Shown here in pieces: positions 47,872 to 60,613 of a stretch of DNA of 64,000 bases (position 1 is the stretch's first letter; the number at the start of each line of letters is the position of its first letter). Where the stretch lies: positions 1,178,001 to 1,242,000 of the forward strand of contig NBAZ01000002.1 of assembly GCA_002794735.1 (NCBI GenBank). The letters are read 5' to 3'. The position numbers and the translations under genes were made by a program. Origin of the DNA: Pyrrhoderma lamaoense (lineage: Eukaryota > Basidiomycota > Agaricomycetes > Hymenochaetales > Hymenochaetaceae). The notes under the pieces were generated by a model, which did not search any database, was not told where the DNA came from, and was given only the letters and a program-made list of their open reading frames with translations.

Positions 47872-50800
47872 ATGTCTGAAGTACAGGCTGCCGAGCTCAA
47901 ACCGGCGCGTCTTTCGGTCGCGACAATGTTAGAGGAAGAGGACGCTTTTCCGGACTTCTCAGATCCAAACTTGTTCTCTGCGAATAGTCCTGATTTAGAG
48001 TCACCTCCTCTTACTGCTAATTCAACTGCCGTAAGACCATCCCAGTCTGTAAGATCATCTATCGCCTCTTGTTCCTATATCGTATCTCCTGGTTCGTCAT
48101 CAACTGGAGGACTGTCATCTAATGGAGTGGCGTCGAGGAATAGTATTGGGGGACTAGCATCTGCATCTGCTTCTACTTCTTCAGGAAGCAAGGTTTTACT
48201 CCTGCCTCTGCCATTACCTACTCTATCGACCTCGTCACCGAACAACAATATGAGTCAGACAAGCTTCACTCTCTCGGAAGTGGAGGTCGACGGAGAAGAC
48301 TTCGGGCTGGGGATGCTACCTCCTGAGATTGCGACTGCGGACATATCGATTTCAGGTATGTTTTAGTCCTTGTTCACCCGCCCCCTCTTCCCCCCCCCCC
48401 TTTATCATTTCTTTTACTTTTTCGATTTTGTGCTAACCATTCTCTGATTAATTCTTTTATCTATTATATTGTTTGAAATCTGGGGGCTTCGGATTCAATT
48501 ATGTCTCTCCCCTCGTTCTGCGTCCTCTCCTTTCCTCGTGTTCCTCTCTTGGTTGCATGCGGTTTCTGACTATGTATATATATCCACGTTCTTCTCAACA
48601 CACACGGGATACCTCGAAATCTACTAAATCTTGAACGCCTGTGTGAAATTGGGGCTTCTTGATTGATGGAAATTGTCTGTCCAAACATTATCAACGTGTT
48701 TCCCTTTGACGTACGGAATCTGTAGCGGATGGAAGTTTTGTAGAGACTACATCCGGTCCGGCGGCTCGTGAACTCAAACGTCGATATGACCACTTTCATG
48801 GTGTTAACAAGGATGTTCGGTCTCCGTACATTATCACCGCTATTATCAATCAGCATGGAAAACAGGTTTATCGAGTTGGGTCAGTACTTTTCCTTTGTTT
48901 TTTTTCTTAGTCATATTTCTGGTTTTGTCTTAATTTTTGATATATGGAAGTTTTGAGCTTGTGGCTAACATAATAAATCTTTATTGCAAAAATTGATATA
49001 GTATGCGCTCGCAAGCCCAAAACCAGGGGTCGTCACTTACACCGGAATTGGAATTGCCGGCTCCGACTAATTCATCCTCAGGTTCTATCTCGCAAGCACA
49101 GAAAGAGCGGCGTTCAAAGCGCATGAGTATTACTTCTGTATTTAAGTCTGTTTCAACGCCTCAGCGGGTACCAGACGATGCGAAATCAACAACCTCATCA
49201 TCAAAAGGAAGCGCAGGGACTGAAGGGATGGGTGGGCAAACTAGAAAGCTGCGGAAACCGCGTTCAATACCTGATTTAATTTCCTCAGCCACTAACGGCT
49301 ATTTTGGCGACCACGCACCACCCACGGCAACAGGGAGAGCGCACTCACATAGTGTTACGGGAGCTGATATGCCCCGACCGATTATTCAGACCGTAAATGC
49401 CATGGAACCTTCAGCCCGTCCCTCCGGCGATGTTTTCAGTAATGTGATGGGCTGGGCTGTCCCACCTACCTCTCCGTTGACGTCAGGAGGTATGACTCCC
49501 TCTTCACATAGTTTACTTACTCCCAGCGATACACCATCACAATCTCCCCTGGAGGTCTGCTCTCAACATTCAAAGGAACTACTTGAACACCCGTTTGGTC
49601 GGAATGTATCATTTGATTCGCCGTTTCGGACATCAGCCATCTATCTACCGTCCATAATTAGAGAGATGCAATCATTTGAAAGTGCTAGGACTGCGCGCGC
49701 GGGGCCTCAAGTACCAGTAACGGAAGAGCCCGTGAAGATGGAAGAAGAAAACGTTGAGTCAGAAGCTCAACAGCGACCTGATTCTTTAGATTCGCTCGCT
49801 TCTTCCAAGTCAGGTACGACCAGTACGATTGGGACAAATTCGGACTCTTTATCAGAGTCTAATTCTTCGAACCGGGACCGGGCTGTTCCTTTACCTGAAA
49901 GCTGCATGTATACACGCTACCCAACTTCGGTGTTCGATGTTATTCAGAACTATCGTGGATTGCCTATGCTTGACTCGCTTTCCGCGAGTTCTCGTCAGCC
50001 GACTATCAAAATGAGTTTATCGACGATTGATGGGGCTGTACCGAGGGATGATCCAAGATTTGTGATTTGGGGAGATGTGAGCGCGATGAATGACAATGCT
50101 AGCGTTGTTGAAAGTCTTTCGGGACATTCGCATTCAAGACCTCAGTCACATACATTTTCTGTGGCTTCGAGGAAGAGGAGTTTGAAAGGCAAGTCGTTGG
50201 GAATGCCAGAGGTACGAGAACCCTCGCCTGTACGAGGCAATGGAGGAGAGGCCGGTGGTTCAAGTGCAGATGGGACAGATAATTCCAGGCGGGTGTTGAT
50301 GGCCGCAACAATCGAGAGATGGATCGCCCAACTTACTAGTCAATTTGATTATGATGAGCTGCTGATATTCTTCCTCACGTACCGGACCTATATCGACTCC
50401 ATGGATCTGTGTCATTTGCTTATTTGTAGGTTCCATTGGGCTTTAGAAGAACCCATGTCTCCTCAAGAGATCATCGTAAAGCAAATTGTACGGGTTAGGA
50501 CGTTTGTCGCGATACGATACTGGTTATTAACTTTCTTCCGTATCGACTTTTTACCAAATCGGGAACTATGCTTGTTGTTTGCTAATTGGCTGAATACACT
50601 ATGGCGAGATCCTATACTCGATAAGTATAGCGATGCAAGGGTGCGTCTTATTTTTTTGCTTTTAGTATCTCAACTATTAGAGCAAGCTCTAATGACATCA
50701 TCACACCTTTTCTAATATAGAACATCGTGAAAAAGTTGAAAAAGATTGCGAAGGACTGTAAGGATGCTCATTCACGGACTGCTAAGTCAAGAAAAAAGGC

Positions 50801-53800
50801 TGAGAAAAAAAGCGGAGTGATGCAATCGATTGACAAAATTCTGGGTGATCTATCGAATGGGGTTAATTTTGCTGCGACACTTCGAAAAGTGAGTGAGGCA
50901 CAACATGAGGAAGACTCGGACGTAGACTTGGATTTTAATCCCGAAGAGAGTTCGCCGTTTTCGGATGCGACTGGGATACAAGGATTCGCCTCGTTTGCGA
51001 ATCAATTGGGTTCTGGGGAAGGTCCGAGCACAGTTGCGGGTCGGACCAGTTTATCAAGCTCTGATCAGTTTTCGACACCTTCGTCACCTCCGAGACCTTC
51101 TACTGGGCCAACGAGTTCTAGAATCTTGTTGCAACAACCTTTGCATTTGACAATCTTGCAACACGCACGTGCGATTCAACCTGGGGGAATTTACCGCTAA
51201 CTGACGCTCCGTCAACACTTCCTGTACATCATAGTTCTTTATCAAGGGTCGTGGTTAATACAATCGGGAGACTTGGGCGATGGAAGCGGGTGTTGAGTTC
51301 ACGTACACCAACGACGCCAGTCACTCCTGCAGGTGATATTTCAGCGTTTGACTTGGAGTTAAATGCAGCTGGTGATCGGTTTACTGTACGCGGTGGTGTG
51401 GAGCAGTACTTGAAGATGATTGACCCTCCAACAAATACAGGCGCGGAGAATGAGCAGCAAGAAAGTTCGGCAACCAACCTACCAGAGGTCAAAATTTCTG
51501 TCGATACTGGCTCCAGTGCATCGGACAATGAGAAAGGAAATGAGGGCGAAGAAGAACCGCCGACTCCTTCTCCACAAGACACCGAGCCTGCTAGCAGGAC
51601 GCCTCTGGCTTCACATGCTGAACTTAGACCTGAAACTCCAGGTTTAGCCTCTCATTCACCAGATAACGACAGTTTGCGTTCTCATAGCCCTGGCGGATGC
51701 GGCAATGAACCTTTCGCACCAGTACATCGCATGTTAAGTCGACTTCGGTCTACGGATAGGGCGTCGTCTGTTCACTCAGGATCTTCTGGTTCTTTGAGGT
51801 CTCTAGGGAACCCATTGCCGAAGCAACTACAATCTTTCCCTGATATTGTCTCGATTGACGACCTTGATTATCTGTCCGATAACTCGTCAGATGCCGGTAC
51901 ACCTGTGGTGCCTCCTGGGCTAGGACTCCGACCTACAAAGCGATTACCAAATCGACGTGACTTCGAGTTTGTACATCGTTCGGTTGATAGTGTTTCTTCG
52001 ATGGGGATTATCTCACATACGTCTATGGCACTTTCTGATCAAGCTTCATCAAGTCACTCGTCGTATTCCGCTTCTCGTGGACCTCCAGGATTGGGGAATG
52101 CTGTACAACAGTGGCAAATGAATGCTTTGATCGATGATCTAAGTGACGATGATAATGTACCTGGTGATGTTGATGCAGCACTGAAGCGGCTTGAGGGACA
52201 AATTAACAAGAAGCAGCAGAAACATAAAGAACAGAAGGTCGATGGGTGGGTGAAGACTATCCAGAAGAGAATGGCTCTTGGAGACTTTGAGGATGAACCT
52301 CCGAGGAATATGTCAGATGATGAAGGTGAAGAGGATGGGTTCGTAGACGAGAATGGATGTAATGTTAATGAAAATGAGGATCTCACAGTTTCTCTCCCGA
52401 GAACATCTTTAGATTCTTCGGTTTTTTCTGGGAGAGGAGACTCGTCCTCCCTGGATGCTACTGGGAACTTAATTGGAGCTGATCCAATCACACCCACTCC
52501 CCGACAAACTGTACATGCGTTAGTTAATGGTGCTAATGCATCAGCAACAGCAGTTGCTTCGCATGTACAGTCTGCAGAAGACGCGAAACCGAAGATCGAT
52601 GAAGCCGTTCCGGAGGAGATTTTGTTGAGTCGTTTGCCGTCTCAGTCATCGTCGAGCAGCAATGAAATGCCGATGAACTCGCCTCCTTCTAAGGTGGTTG
52701 GTCTTGGAAATGGAGGACAATCAAACCAAGCACCAATGCTCAAAAATCCAAGTCACCCAACCGCTTCTACATCCACATTCACAGCCGCACATCGCTCATT
52801 TATCATGAACTACCGCTCCGAAACACTCGCGTATCATTTTGGGGTTATTGACAGAGAGATATTCCTTGGTATCAAGTTCGAGGAACTTGTGAACTCCGAT
52901 GAGTGGATGAGAAATAGTTCTGATGAATGTAACGTATATGATTGGATGAGGTTCTTGAGAGAGAGAAGGAGAAAGGCTGAGTTGAGTAACTTGTCGAGGA
53001 AGGGCTTGAATTCGGGTGCTGGAAGTAGCATGGGAGGCGGAAAAGGAAAGATTAGTGTGCTTAGTGCTGCCAGAGCTCGGTTCAACCTAGTCGTTGGCTT
53101 TGTGGTATCTGAAATTGCACTAACCATTCCACACGATCGAGTTTATGTAGTCAGTAAGTTTATTAGGATGGCTTGGGTAAGTGTCTGCTTTCTTTTCCAG
53201 TTCTATTTACTCGCTTCAACAATTTTTTATTCAAATATATCTATTGGATCGCTAATGATACTCATTCTCTACTATATAATACAGAAAGCGTACACGCAAA
53301 ACAATTTTGCGACGCTCGTTGCGATAATAACAGGTTTAAGTAGCGACTGGGTACGAAAGTCAATGAAGAGGTCGTGGAATAGGATAGGGACTTGGGAGAT
53401 TAGAGTATTTAATGACTTGAAGGCGTTTTGTTCTGCAGATGACGATTTTGGTTGCATAAGGAGAGCAATTACAGCCCTTGTGGACGCGAAGCCGTTGGAT
53501 GCTTCGGAGGGGAGAGGAAGGGGTCAGCAGGAGGACGAGAATACGTCATGTTTGAATGGAGCAGGGGAAACGGGTGGATCGAAGGGTAGAACAGGCGGAG
53601 ATGGAAAGGGAATGCAGCCCCCTATCTCTTGCGTGCCATTCATTGGTGAGTAAGAAAGCATATTTTCACTTTCCTTGCGACTTCCGATGCCGGGCACCTT
53701 TCTTCACTTTATCATCAGCTCTTAAACTTCCTTTTACTAATGCATGGTTTCTCCCAACTTTCTTCTCTCACATTACACAGGTGTCTATCTCTCACAACTA

Positions 53801-54193
53801 CACCGATTCCAACAGTTACCCGACTTGATCGATCCTTCTGCACCGACTGAGACGGTTGATATCGATCCTGAGACTGGTAATTTCAAGGCTGCAGCACACC
53901 CGGAGGTCTTCTCAGACTTGCGGCCACTGCCTGCCTCGATGCAAATTGAACCACTGATAAATGTACAGAAGCAGAGGATGATAGCGGGTGTGATCAAGAG
54001 TCTCGTAGCTGGACAACACCTGGCTAATAAGCATGAAGTTGGCATGGCTCCAGGGCAAGGACAAGGTGGTGGTGGTGGCGGAATAGGAGGCACTGTTGGG
54101 GGAGTTGACAAGAGGTTGCTTAACAGATGTCTGAGGCTTACTGCTTTGGAGCATGATGCTTTACAAAGAATTTTTGGAGTGTATGTGGATTGA
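47872..54193 (+). CDS. lte1: LTE1-like guanine nucleotide exchange factor of the Ras-GEF (CDC25) family
   Basis: This very long protein starts MSEVQAAELKPARLSVATML. A conserved patch ELKRRYDHFHGVNKDVRSPY comes first, then a Ser/Thr-rich disordered stretch. The RasGEF N-terminal domain follows (RVLMAATIERWIAQLTSQFD, LLIFFLTYRTYIDSMDLCHL, RVRTFVAIRYWLLTFFRIDF). A long acidic/Ser-rich linker leads to the catalytic CDC25 domain (YRSETLAYHFGVIDREIFLG, FNLVVGFVVSEIALTIPHD, NNFATLVAIITGLSSDWVRK, VPFIGVYLSQLHRF). Widely separated REM and CDC25 halves match Lte1 of the mitotic-exit network (family knowledge); whether it acts on Ras or Tem1-like GTPases is not shown. Introns include 48357-48724, one near 48880-49002, 50643-50720 and two in the CDC25 part. 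The frame shifts by one base at a T-run (51140-51142) between SSRILLQQP and AFDNLATRTCDSTW. A Gly/Gln-rich loop near the end (GQGQGGGGGG) is unusual. Confidence 0.83.
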
Positions 54194-56738
54194 TGTTGGA
54201 AACTCGAGGAGTGATTGGCTCGGGTAACCGAATATATATTATTTTTCCTATTTTTTTCTCTTTCCTTTTTCTCTACTTCACTCTCCTTCCCTTCTTTATC
54301 GGTTTGATACATCTGGTCCACTGGTCGTTTTTTCTTTCCTCTCCTTTCTCCATATTTGGGCGTGTGTCCGTCTTGAGATTATGACAGGGGTTTGAGGTCA
54401 TGTACCCCGCTGCTTACTGTTGTTAATACCTGTTTTCGTTGGTACAGTTGCATACATACATTATTATATGGGTTTATTACGCTCTCTTATACTCTTTCTC
54501 TCTTTTTCTTCCTTTTTTTTCTTTTTTTCCCTTCGTATTCTTTCGTTCGCTATGCAAAGTGTTTCTTTACTCAGACCACTTCTCTTCCTTCCTTTCTCGT
54601 TCATTCATTATTTTTCGATTTTTCTGTCCATGAAAGCATAAACGCATACACCCAATGACTTTACTGATCATAACCACTGCATCATCAAGCTCCTCTATCT
54701 TTCCTTTTACTAATCGTTCTATTGTTGAAAAAAAAGGAAAGAGCAAATATACAGAGAACACAGATTCTTTCTTCCACGCCCTCCCCTTCCCTCTTTATAT
54801 CTTTCTTCTTCTTGTCTAACTTGCTTTGACAAACCCCTCCCTTCTCTATGCTCTTTCCTTCCACTGCATCGTCTTCGTTACTTTCTTCCTCTCTCCTTTT
54901 TTGTTTTCTTTTTGCATTTTTCTCTATATATCTATCTGGCATGCAAATTAAACGATCATGTGTACGTAACTTCTTCTGATATTTCCTCAACTCTCTTATC
55001 CTTCTCCTTATTTTCCTTCTGCTACATTTTAACATATATTTCTCGCGTCTCATCACTTATTCTCCTCCACCAACTTTACTCGTATCGGTATCGCGGCGTT
55101 TTGCTGTTTGATGTTATGAATAGACAAATATGAATATATCTTGTATCTAAAGGCATTTGGGTATTTTACGAGCGTCTTAGAGGTATCATGAGTCTAGCCG
55201 GTTGTGAGTCCTCATGACATCAACATATACACATATCTTTCGGTTTCCCTTCAGCGTAACTGCGTGAGGTTACTAGCTAGGGAAAGTGTGGGCAGTGTGG
55301 GCATACTTGCCTTAAGATCGAGTTATCAAAGAGAAGCAGTAACCACTCTCCCCCATCTCTCTCCAGCTACGCACAAGCGCCGATGTTAGGCACCCTATAC
55401 GAGTGGCTTAAGACTCAAGCGGCCTTTGCGGTCTCGATTGGAAGCCTCGGACTCGTATCTTAAAGTATGGAGTCCAAATCACTGATAGTATCTCCCTAAT
55501 AGAGATGTTGATGTGTACCCTAGGATATCACAGAAGAGGACAAGCGAGCCACAAATCACCAAAATCTGAGAATTGTGCATTTTTTCATGTAAGGGGTAGG
55601 AAGTGGGGGAAGGGACATGGATAAATGTGGTTCCTACTTGTTACATAGATAAGTACATTACAATCCAGGGCATCTTTATCTATCAGCTTCCGTGAGGTCG
55701 TGGGTAGGTTTTTTTTCCTCTGGAAATTAGCGAAACATCATCATTTTTAAACGATTAAATAGGAATTGGAAGATAAGGGAGATACATAAGATATATATTT
55801 GAATTGATTCTTTTTTTGTTTTGATAGGAAAATTGATAGGAAAGTGATCAAAGATACCATGTATTAGCTTGAGATAGATAGGCAAATGAGAAACTAGTGA
55901 TTGTGTTATGCTTCTTTTCCTTATTTCTTTTCTTTCTTGGACCCTTGGCTGCCAATTACTATAACTATGCGCTTTTACTTACAGGCTGGCCTGTGGGTTC
56001 CTCACATTCCTTGTGTTTACCGACGAAGTGTGGACTCTATCACACATTTTCACTCCACCTCCTAATCTCAAGGGGTCTATAGGGGTTGGTTAATAATGCC
56101 ATAGTGAGCGATGCATATATCATAATATATGCGCGCAAATTTGTGTACTTGGGTACAAGCACCTGTACCAGGACTCGAGAAATAGAAAAACTACAAGTCA
56201 GATAAACTGAAGTTTATCTTTGATTTTCGGATTTGCTTATGTGTTTTAGGAGTGGATTGTTACTTTATTAGGAAGGAATGTTTCAGGAAAAGTAATCAGT
56301 GAATCACATGCCGCAGTTTCCCTGTTTCAAGAAAGGAATGGAAAAGGAAATTTGAAGGTCAAGGAGAAAAAAAAATTGGGACAAGATCGAGATCGGTGAT
56401 GAGCATTCAAAAAAAACTATATATTTATTAGGGCTGAAGAGGAGTGCATTTATCGCTCATCCTCGTCCCGATCCTGTTTTTGTTGCCTGAGCTCTTTTCC
56501 TATTTTTTCGTCTTTACTTTCATCTCTTCCTTGCCTCCGTTGCTTTGAGACCAGGTTTTTTTTTCTATTTCTTGAGTCTCGAGGTTCACAAGGGGCTCCC
56601 AGCAATATTTTTCAGTACATTGTATACTGGGCACACGAGACGGAAATCCATATTCTCGGATCTCTGACGTCAAATATCGTCAACACGGATTAAGCCAATA
56701 ACACGGTTAGAATAGGAATTGAGGGAAAGGTTCTTACG
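54194..56738. other. Intergenic with long polypyrimidine tracts
   Basis: From about 54230 to 55075 the plus strand is strongly T/C-rich in successive blocks. This is probably the 3' UTR/flank of the LTE1-like gene, or a polypyrimidine-polypurine tract. The ORFs here (Phe/Leu/Ser only) are composition artefacts. The last 330 bp is the permease promoter region. Confidence 0.45.
56415..56600 (+). promoter_or_regulatory. Probable permease promoter: TATA-like element and CT-rich leader
   Basis: A ctatatatttatta element near 56417-56430 is followed by a pyrimidine-rich stretch (about 56455-56580). The ATG of the permease is at 56739. The distance is long, so the transcription start and leader length are inferred only. 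Confidence 0.3.
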
Positions 56739-59700
56739 ATGAGTGTTACAGACTCAAAGGATGCCAACTTCACGGGAAGTGCGGAGGACGTGGCGGATGC
56801 AGGCACTCATGGTGAATTGACGTACAAGAACAGTGATGAAGATAACAAGAAAGGGATGGGAATGATGAGCGAGGTCATGTCCGCTGCTGACAGCGATGAT
56901 AGGGAACTTGAGGCTTTGGGTTATGTGCCTTCGTTCAAGAGGGAGTTTTCGAACTTGGCTACGGTATGTGCTATTCAACTTGAGGGGGTGGAGAGGAACT
57001 GACCGGATGGATATAACATTTGTCATGCCATAGATAAGTTTTGCATTTAGTATCATGGTGCGTTGCCTATTTTTTTATCACCTTTTTTAGTCGAATGCAT
57101 GCGTGTAAACTGACAATGTCCTTCAGGGTCTATGCTCAAGTATATCCACGACGTTCGATACTCCGATGCTACTTGGTGGACCATCCTCGGTACGCTAATT
57201 TTCTGTCTGGGAGACGTTACTGAACGGTGAACTAATAATACAATATGATTGTGGTGTCCTTGTAGGTAACGTGGTGTTGGATACTTGGAGCTACAATGTG
57301 CTTTACTTTGGGTGAGCAATTGATTCCTTTATGGTCCCTCGCGTGACCATGAGCAAATGAAGAAACGCATCATGCCGCTCATACTATCTTTGCTCACAGG
57401 AGCATCCATCGCTGAGATTGTCAGCGCGTTCCCGACTTGCGGGGGTTTATATACTGCTTCTGCTCAGTTATGTCCTCCGAAACGCCGGGCGGTTGTAAGT
57501 CAATTTTTTGGGCCCATATGGACATGGTCATTAAACACGCTCATGTAATTTTGGGACAACGATATCTTTAGGTTGGATGGGTAGTTGGGTGGCTCAACAT
57601 TCTCGGTACGGGTCGCTTTCTTATGGCATATGGGCGTAGTTCCTGACGGCGTGATTTCATATAATTACTAGGTCAAGTCGCAGGGTTATCCTCAACAGAG
57701 TTTGGTTTAGCGAAGATGATCTGGGCAGCGGTAGTCATCGGACGAGATGGAATTACGAAGTTACCCAGGTACTGTAGGTTCTTATTCAAATAGCATTCTT
57801 ACTGAATAAATGTGCGGTAGGGTAAAACTGTTGGCTTATTCGCAGCATTGCTTATCCTTCATGGTATTCTCGTAAGTATTTTCCAAAGAAAAACTGAATA
57901 AATAAACTTAAAGAGTTGAATCGCACTTCAACTGTTTTTAATAAAAAAGAATTCCGTGGGTACGCGCTATCTTGCCATGTTTACCAAGAGCTTCGTGTTC
58001 GTTAATCTCGGAGCCACATTCTGTGAGTTTTCAGGGTCCTTTTCCTCTTCTGATCATTGACTAACAACCAGGGTCGATGAAATTTCGGCTTCCCGATTTC
58101 CTTCTCTCCTTTTCTTATCTTTCTTGTTTAAGTAATCATCATCGTCCTGCTCGCGATGACACCCCGCTCCGAGATGCATACCGGTGCTTACGTCTTCGGT
58201 TCGGAAGGAATTGCTAACGGAACAGGTGGCTGGAATACTGGACTGGCCTTCTTGTTTGGGTTATTGAGTGTTCAATGGACGGTATGCGCTCTTTTCTTCC
58301 CTGTCTCTCTCCCAAGCCTTGTGCCTCGAGGAGATACTCCCCCTTTTTTTCTTGGCTTGCTGATCTTTGATACTTCATCGATTTCAGATGACTGTGAGTG
58401 ATAAGAGCGTCATTATGCGCATATTGCGTAGTGCTCAAGAATATAATTCTACCTTTTTTTAGGATTATGACGCAACTGCCCATATATCGTAAGTTATCCG
58501 ATGATTGTTATTCGAGTGGACGCTGACATATTCCCGATTTTAGTGAAGAGGTCAGAAGAGCTGCTTACGCCGGTATGTTCAATCCAGGAGTACACTTCAC
58601 ATAGTACAGTTCTTTAATTTCTTTGACCCACTTAGCTCCAAGTGCTATTTTCATTGCAGGTACGCTCCACTGATTCTGCTTAATGATGTTTTCTCCACTG
58701 TTGCTAAATTTAAGATTTTTAGTCATTGGAACAGGATTGATCGGATGGTTGTTCAACATTGTACTTGTCATCTGCTCTGGGCCTCTGTGAGTTTTCTAGA
58801 GGCCGGCCATCGATACTAAATATCTAACTCACGATATGATTCAACTTTTCAGTGAAGACTTACCTGGTGAATCTGGAATGTCCGTTCTCACAATAATGAC
58901 AAACCGTATCGGGAAGCCGGGAGCATTGTTCCTTTGGGTTAGATTATTTCTTACCGCCTGTCCTGAGCTGAAATTTATCTGAAATAATATATTTTGGGGG
59001 CAGGTGTTTGTATGTTTAACTGCGTTCTTCGTCTGTCAGACTGCGTTGCAAGCCTGCTCCCGTACTGTATACGCATTTAGCCGTGATCATGGATTACCTG
59101 ACCGTGGATTTTTGGGTCGTCAGAGTGCATTGACTCAAACACCTCTTAATGCGATTTGGGCCACGACGTTGTTCAGTATCCTTCCTGGATTATTGGACTT
59201 TGCGAGTCCAGTAGCAGCAAATGCGATCTTCTCATTGACAGCCATGGCCCTTGATATCTCGTATATCATCCCCATTTTCTTGTATGTGATTATTTCATAT
59301 GTACAATGACTCTACTTTCATCAATTCACTAACCCCTATCGCTCGACACTGTCAAAACATTGTCTTACAAATGCTTGCATATAGACGGCGGCTGTATCGC
59401 AATCATCCCGATGTCCACTTCAAACCTGGTCCGTTCTATATGGGATCTGGATTTTTAGGTTGGGCTTGTAACATCACTTGTATTTTATGGACTATCTTTG
59501 TCTCTGTGATATTCTCGATTCCGACAACCCTACCTGTGACCAAGGATACAATGAACTATGCGTCCGTCATCACAGGAGGTGTCGTTATCCTATCCGGGTA
59601 AGCCATTTTCTGCTCCATATTGCAGTCATATAAGAAAATAGTTTTTATTTTATTTGCTGATAAACGGTTTCTTATTTCTATTAAATAGGGCTTGGTATAT

Positions 59701-59851
59701 TGCTGGGTATGTGAAACTCAATGTATTGCTTCTCGTCTATGATATACTGAAATACAAAACGCAATATAGGGCTTACCGACACTATAAAGGACCTACTTCT
59801 AACCTCCCACCTGAGGTCAGGGATAAGATCCAACACTACGGACAAGCATGA
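56739..59851 (+). CDS. APC-family permease, GABA/choline/amino-acid type
   Basis: About a dozen exons give a polar N-terminus (MSVTDSKDANFTGSAEDVAD to LEALGYVPSFKREF) and 12 membrane helices. Family signatures include ISFAFSIMGLCSSISTTFDT, LGASIAEIVSAFPTCGGLYT, WVVGWLNILGQVAGLSSTEF, the TMTDYDATAHISEE motif with EVRRAAYAAPSAIF, and ACSRTVYAFSRDHGLPD. The product ends RHYKGPTSNLPPEVRDKIQH. These match fungal proton symporters for GABA, choline and related amines at the plasma or vacuolar membrane; the substrate is not determinable here. The frame needs one base near 57749-57752 (GRDG to NYEVTQGK), in a GGAATT context that probably lacks one A. All introns are GT-AG. Confidence 0.85.
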
Positions 59852-60613
59852 ATTACAAGCAGTTTTCTTGTATCACACAAAGAAAGCGCTCGTATCAGGG
59901 GAAGGGAGGAACAATAGATGCTAGTTTTTTCTTCAACAGACAGATTTAGTTCTCAATTCTTAAGCTTGACTCATTCCACCTCCCATCCCTCTCACGTATC
60001 CTCTTTACCTCGTCCCCAACTACTACCATCACTAACACTCGTCCTTGATTCATCTCATGAACGTGAAGATCGGCTATGTCCTCCTCCTCTTCTTCTTTTT
60101 CTGAGCATTTTCTCACGATGCTTCCGTTTTCGCCTTTTTTTGCTCTCTTACATCATTTTGGTTGTTAATGTTGTTAATGTTGCTTTTTATCAAATTTTCT
60201 ACTTTTTCTTCTCGTTTTCATAAGTCATACTCATGATCTAGCTAACTGTATTAACTAGGATATATATACTCAAGCTCTGTGGTAGAAAGTAGATGCGCGT
60301 TGGAAATAGGATATTGTATCCATTCTCTCATTATCTTTTATTGACATTTTCTCTTCCGTTGTCTTATTGACGTATCTTTGATGGAGTTTGCCTGATTTTG
60401 TAGTGAAATTGAGGTTATAATTTGTATGTGCATGAATATATGATTACACTGTGAATCCAGAAGAGTTTGGTGTCTACACGTAGATAGAAGATAGCTAGCT
60501 GATCAACAGCAAATTGAATTTGATGCAACAACAACGAAAAGAAACAACAACAAACTTCTACATCTATTTTCCCTATAGCAGCAGCCGCAATCAGGGTAGT
60601 GTACCTGTATGTC
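59852..60613. other. Intergenic, convergent 3' ends of permease and F-box genes
   Basis: T/C-rich first half (permease 3' flank), with a gttgttaat direct repeat at about 60160-60180, then AT-rich DNA. No gene is supported. Confidence 0.4.

Noticed and set aside
52054..52497. 147-codon antisense ORF inside the LTE1-like gene
   Set aside because: Ser/Phe-rich shadow of an acidic, Ser-rich sense exon.
53785..54321. 178-codon antisense ORF at the LTE1 3' end
   Set aside because: Shadow of the last RasGEF exon; Pro/Cys text derives from the Gly/Gln stretch on the sense strand.
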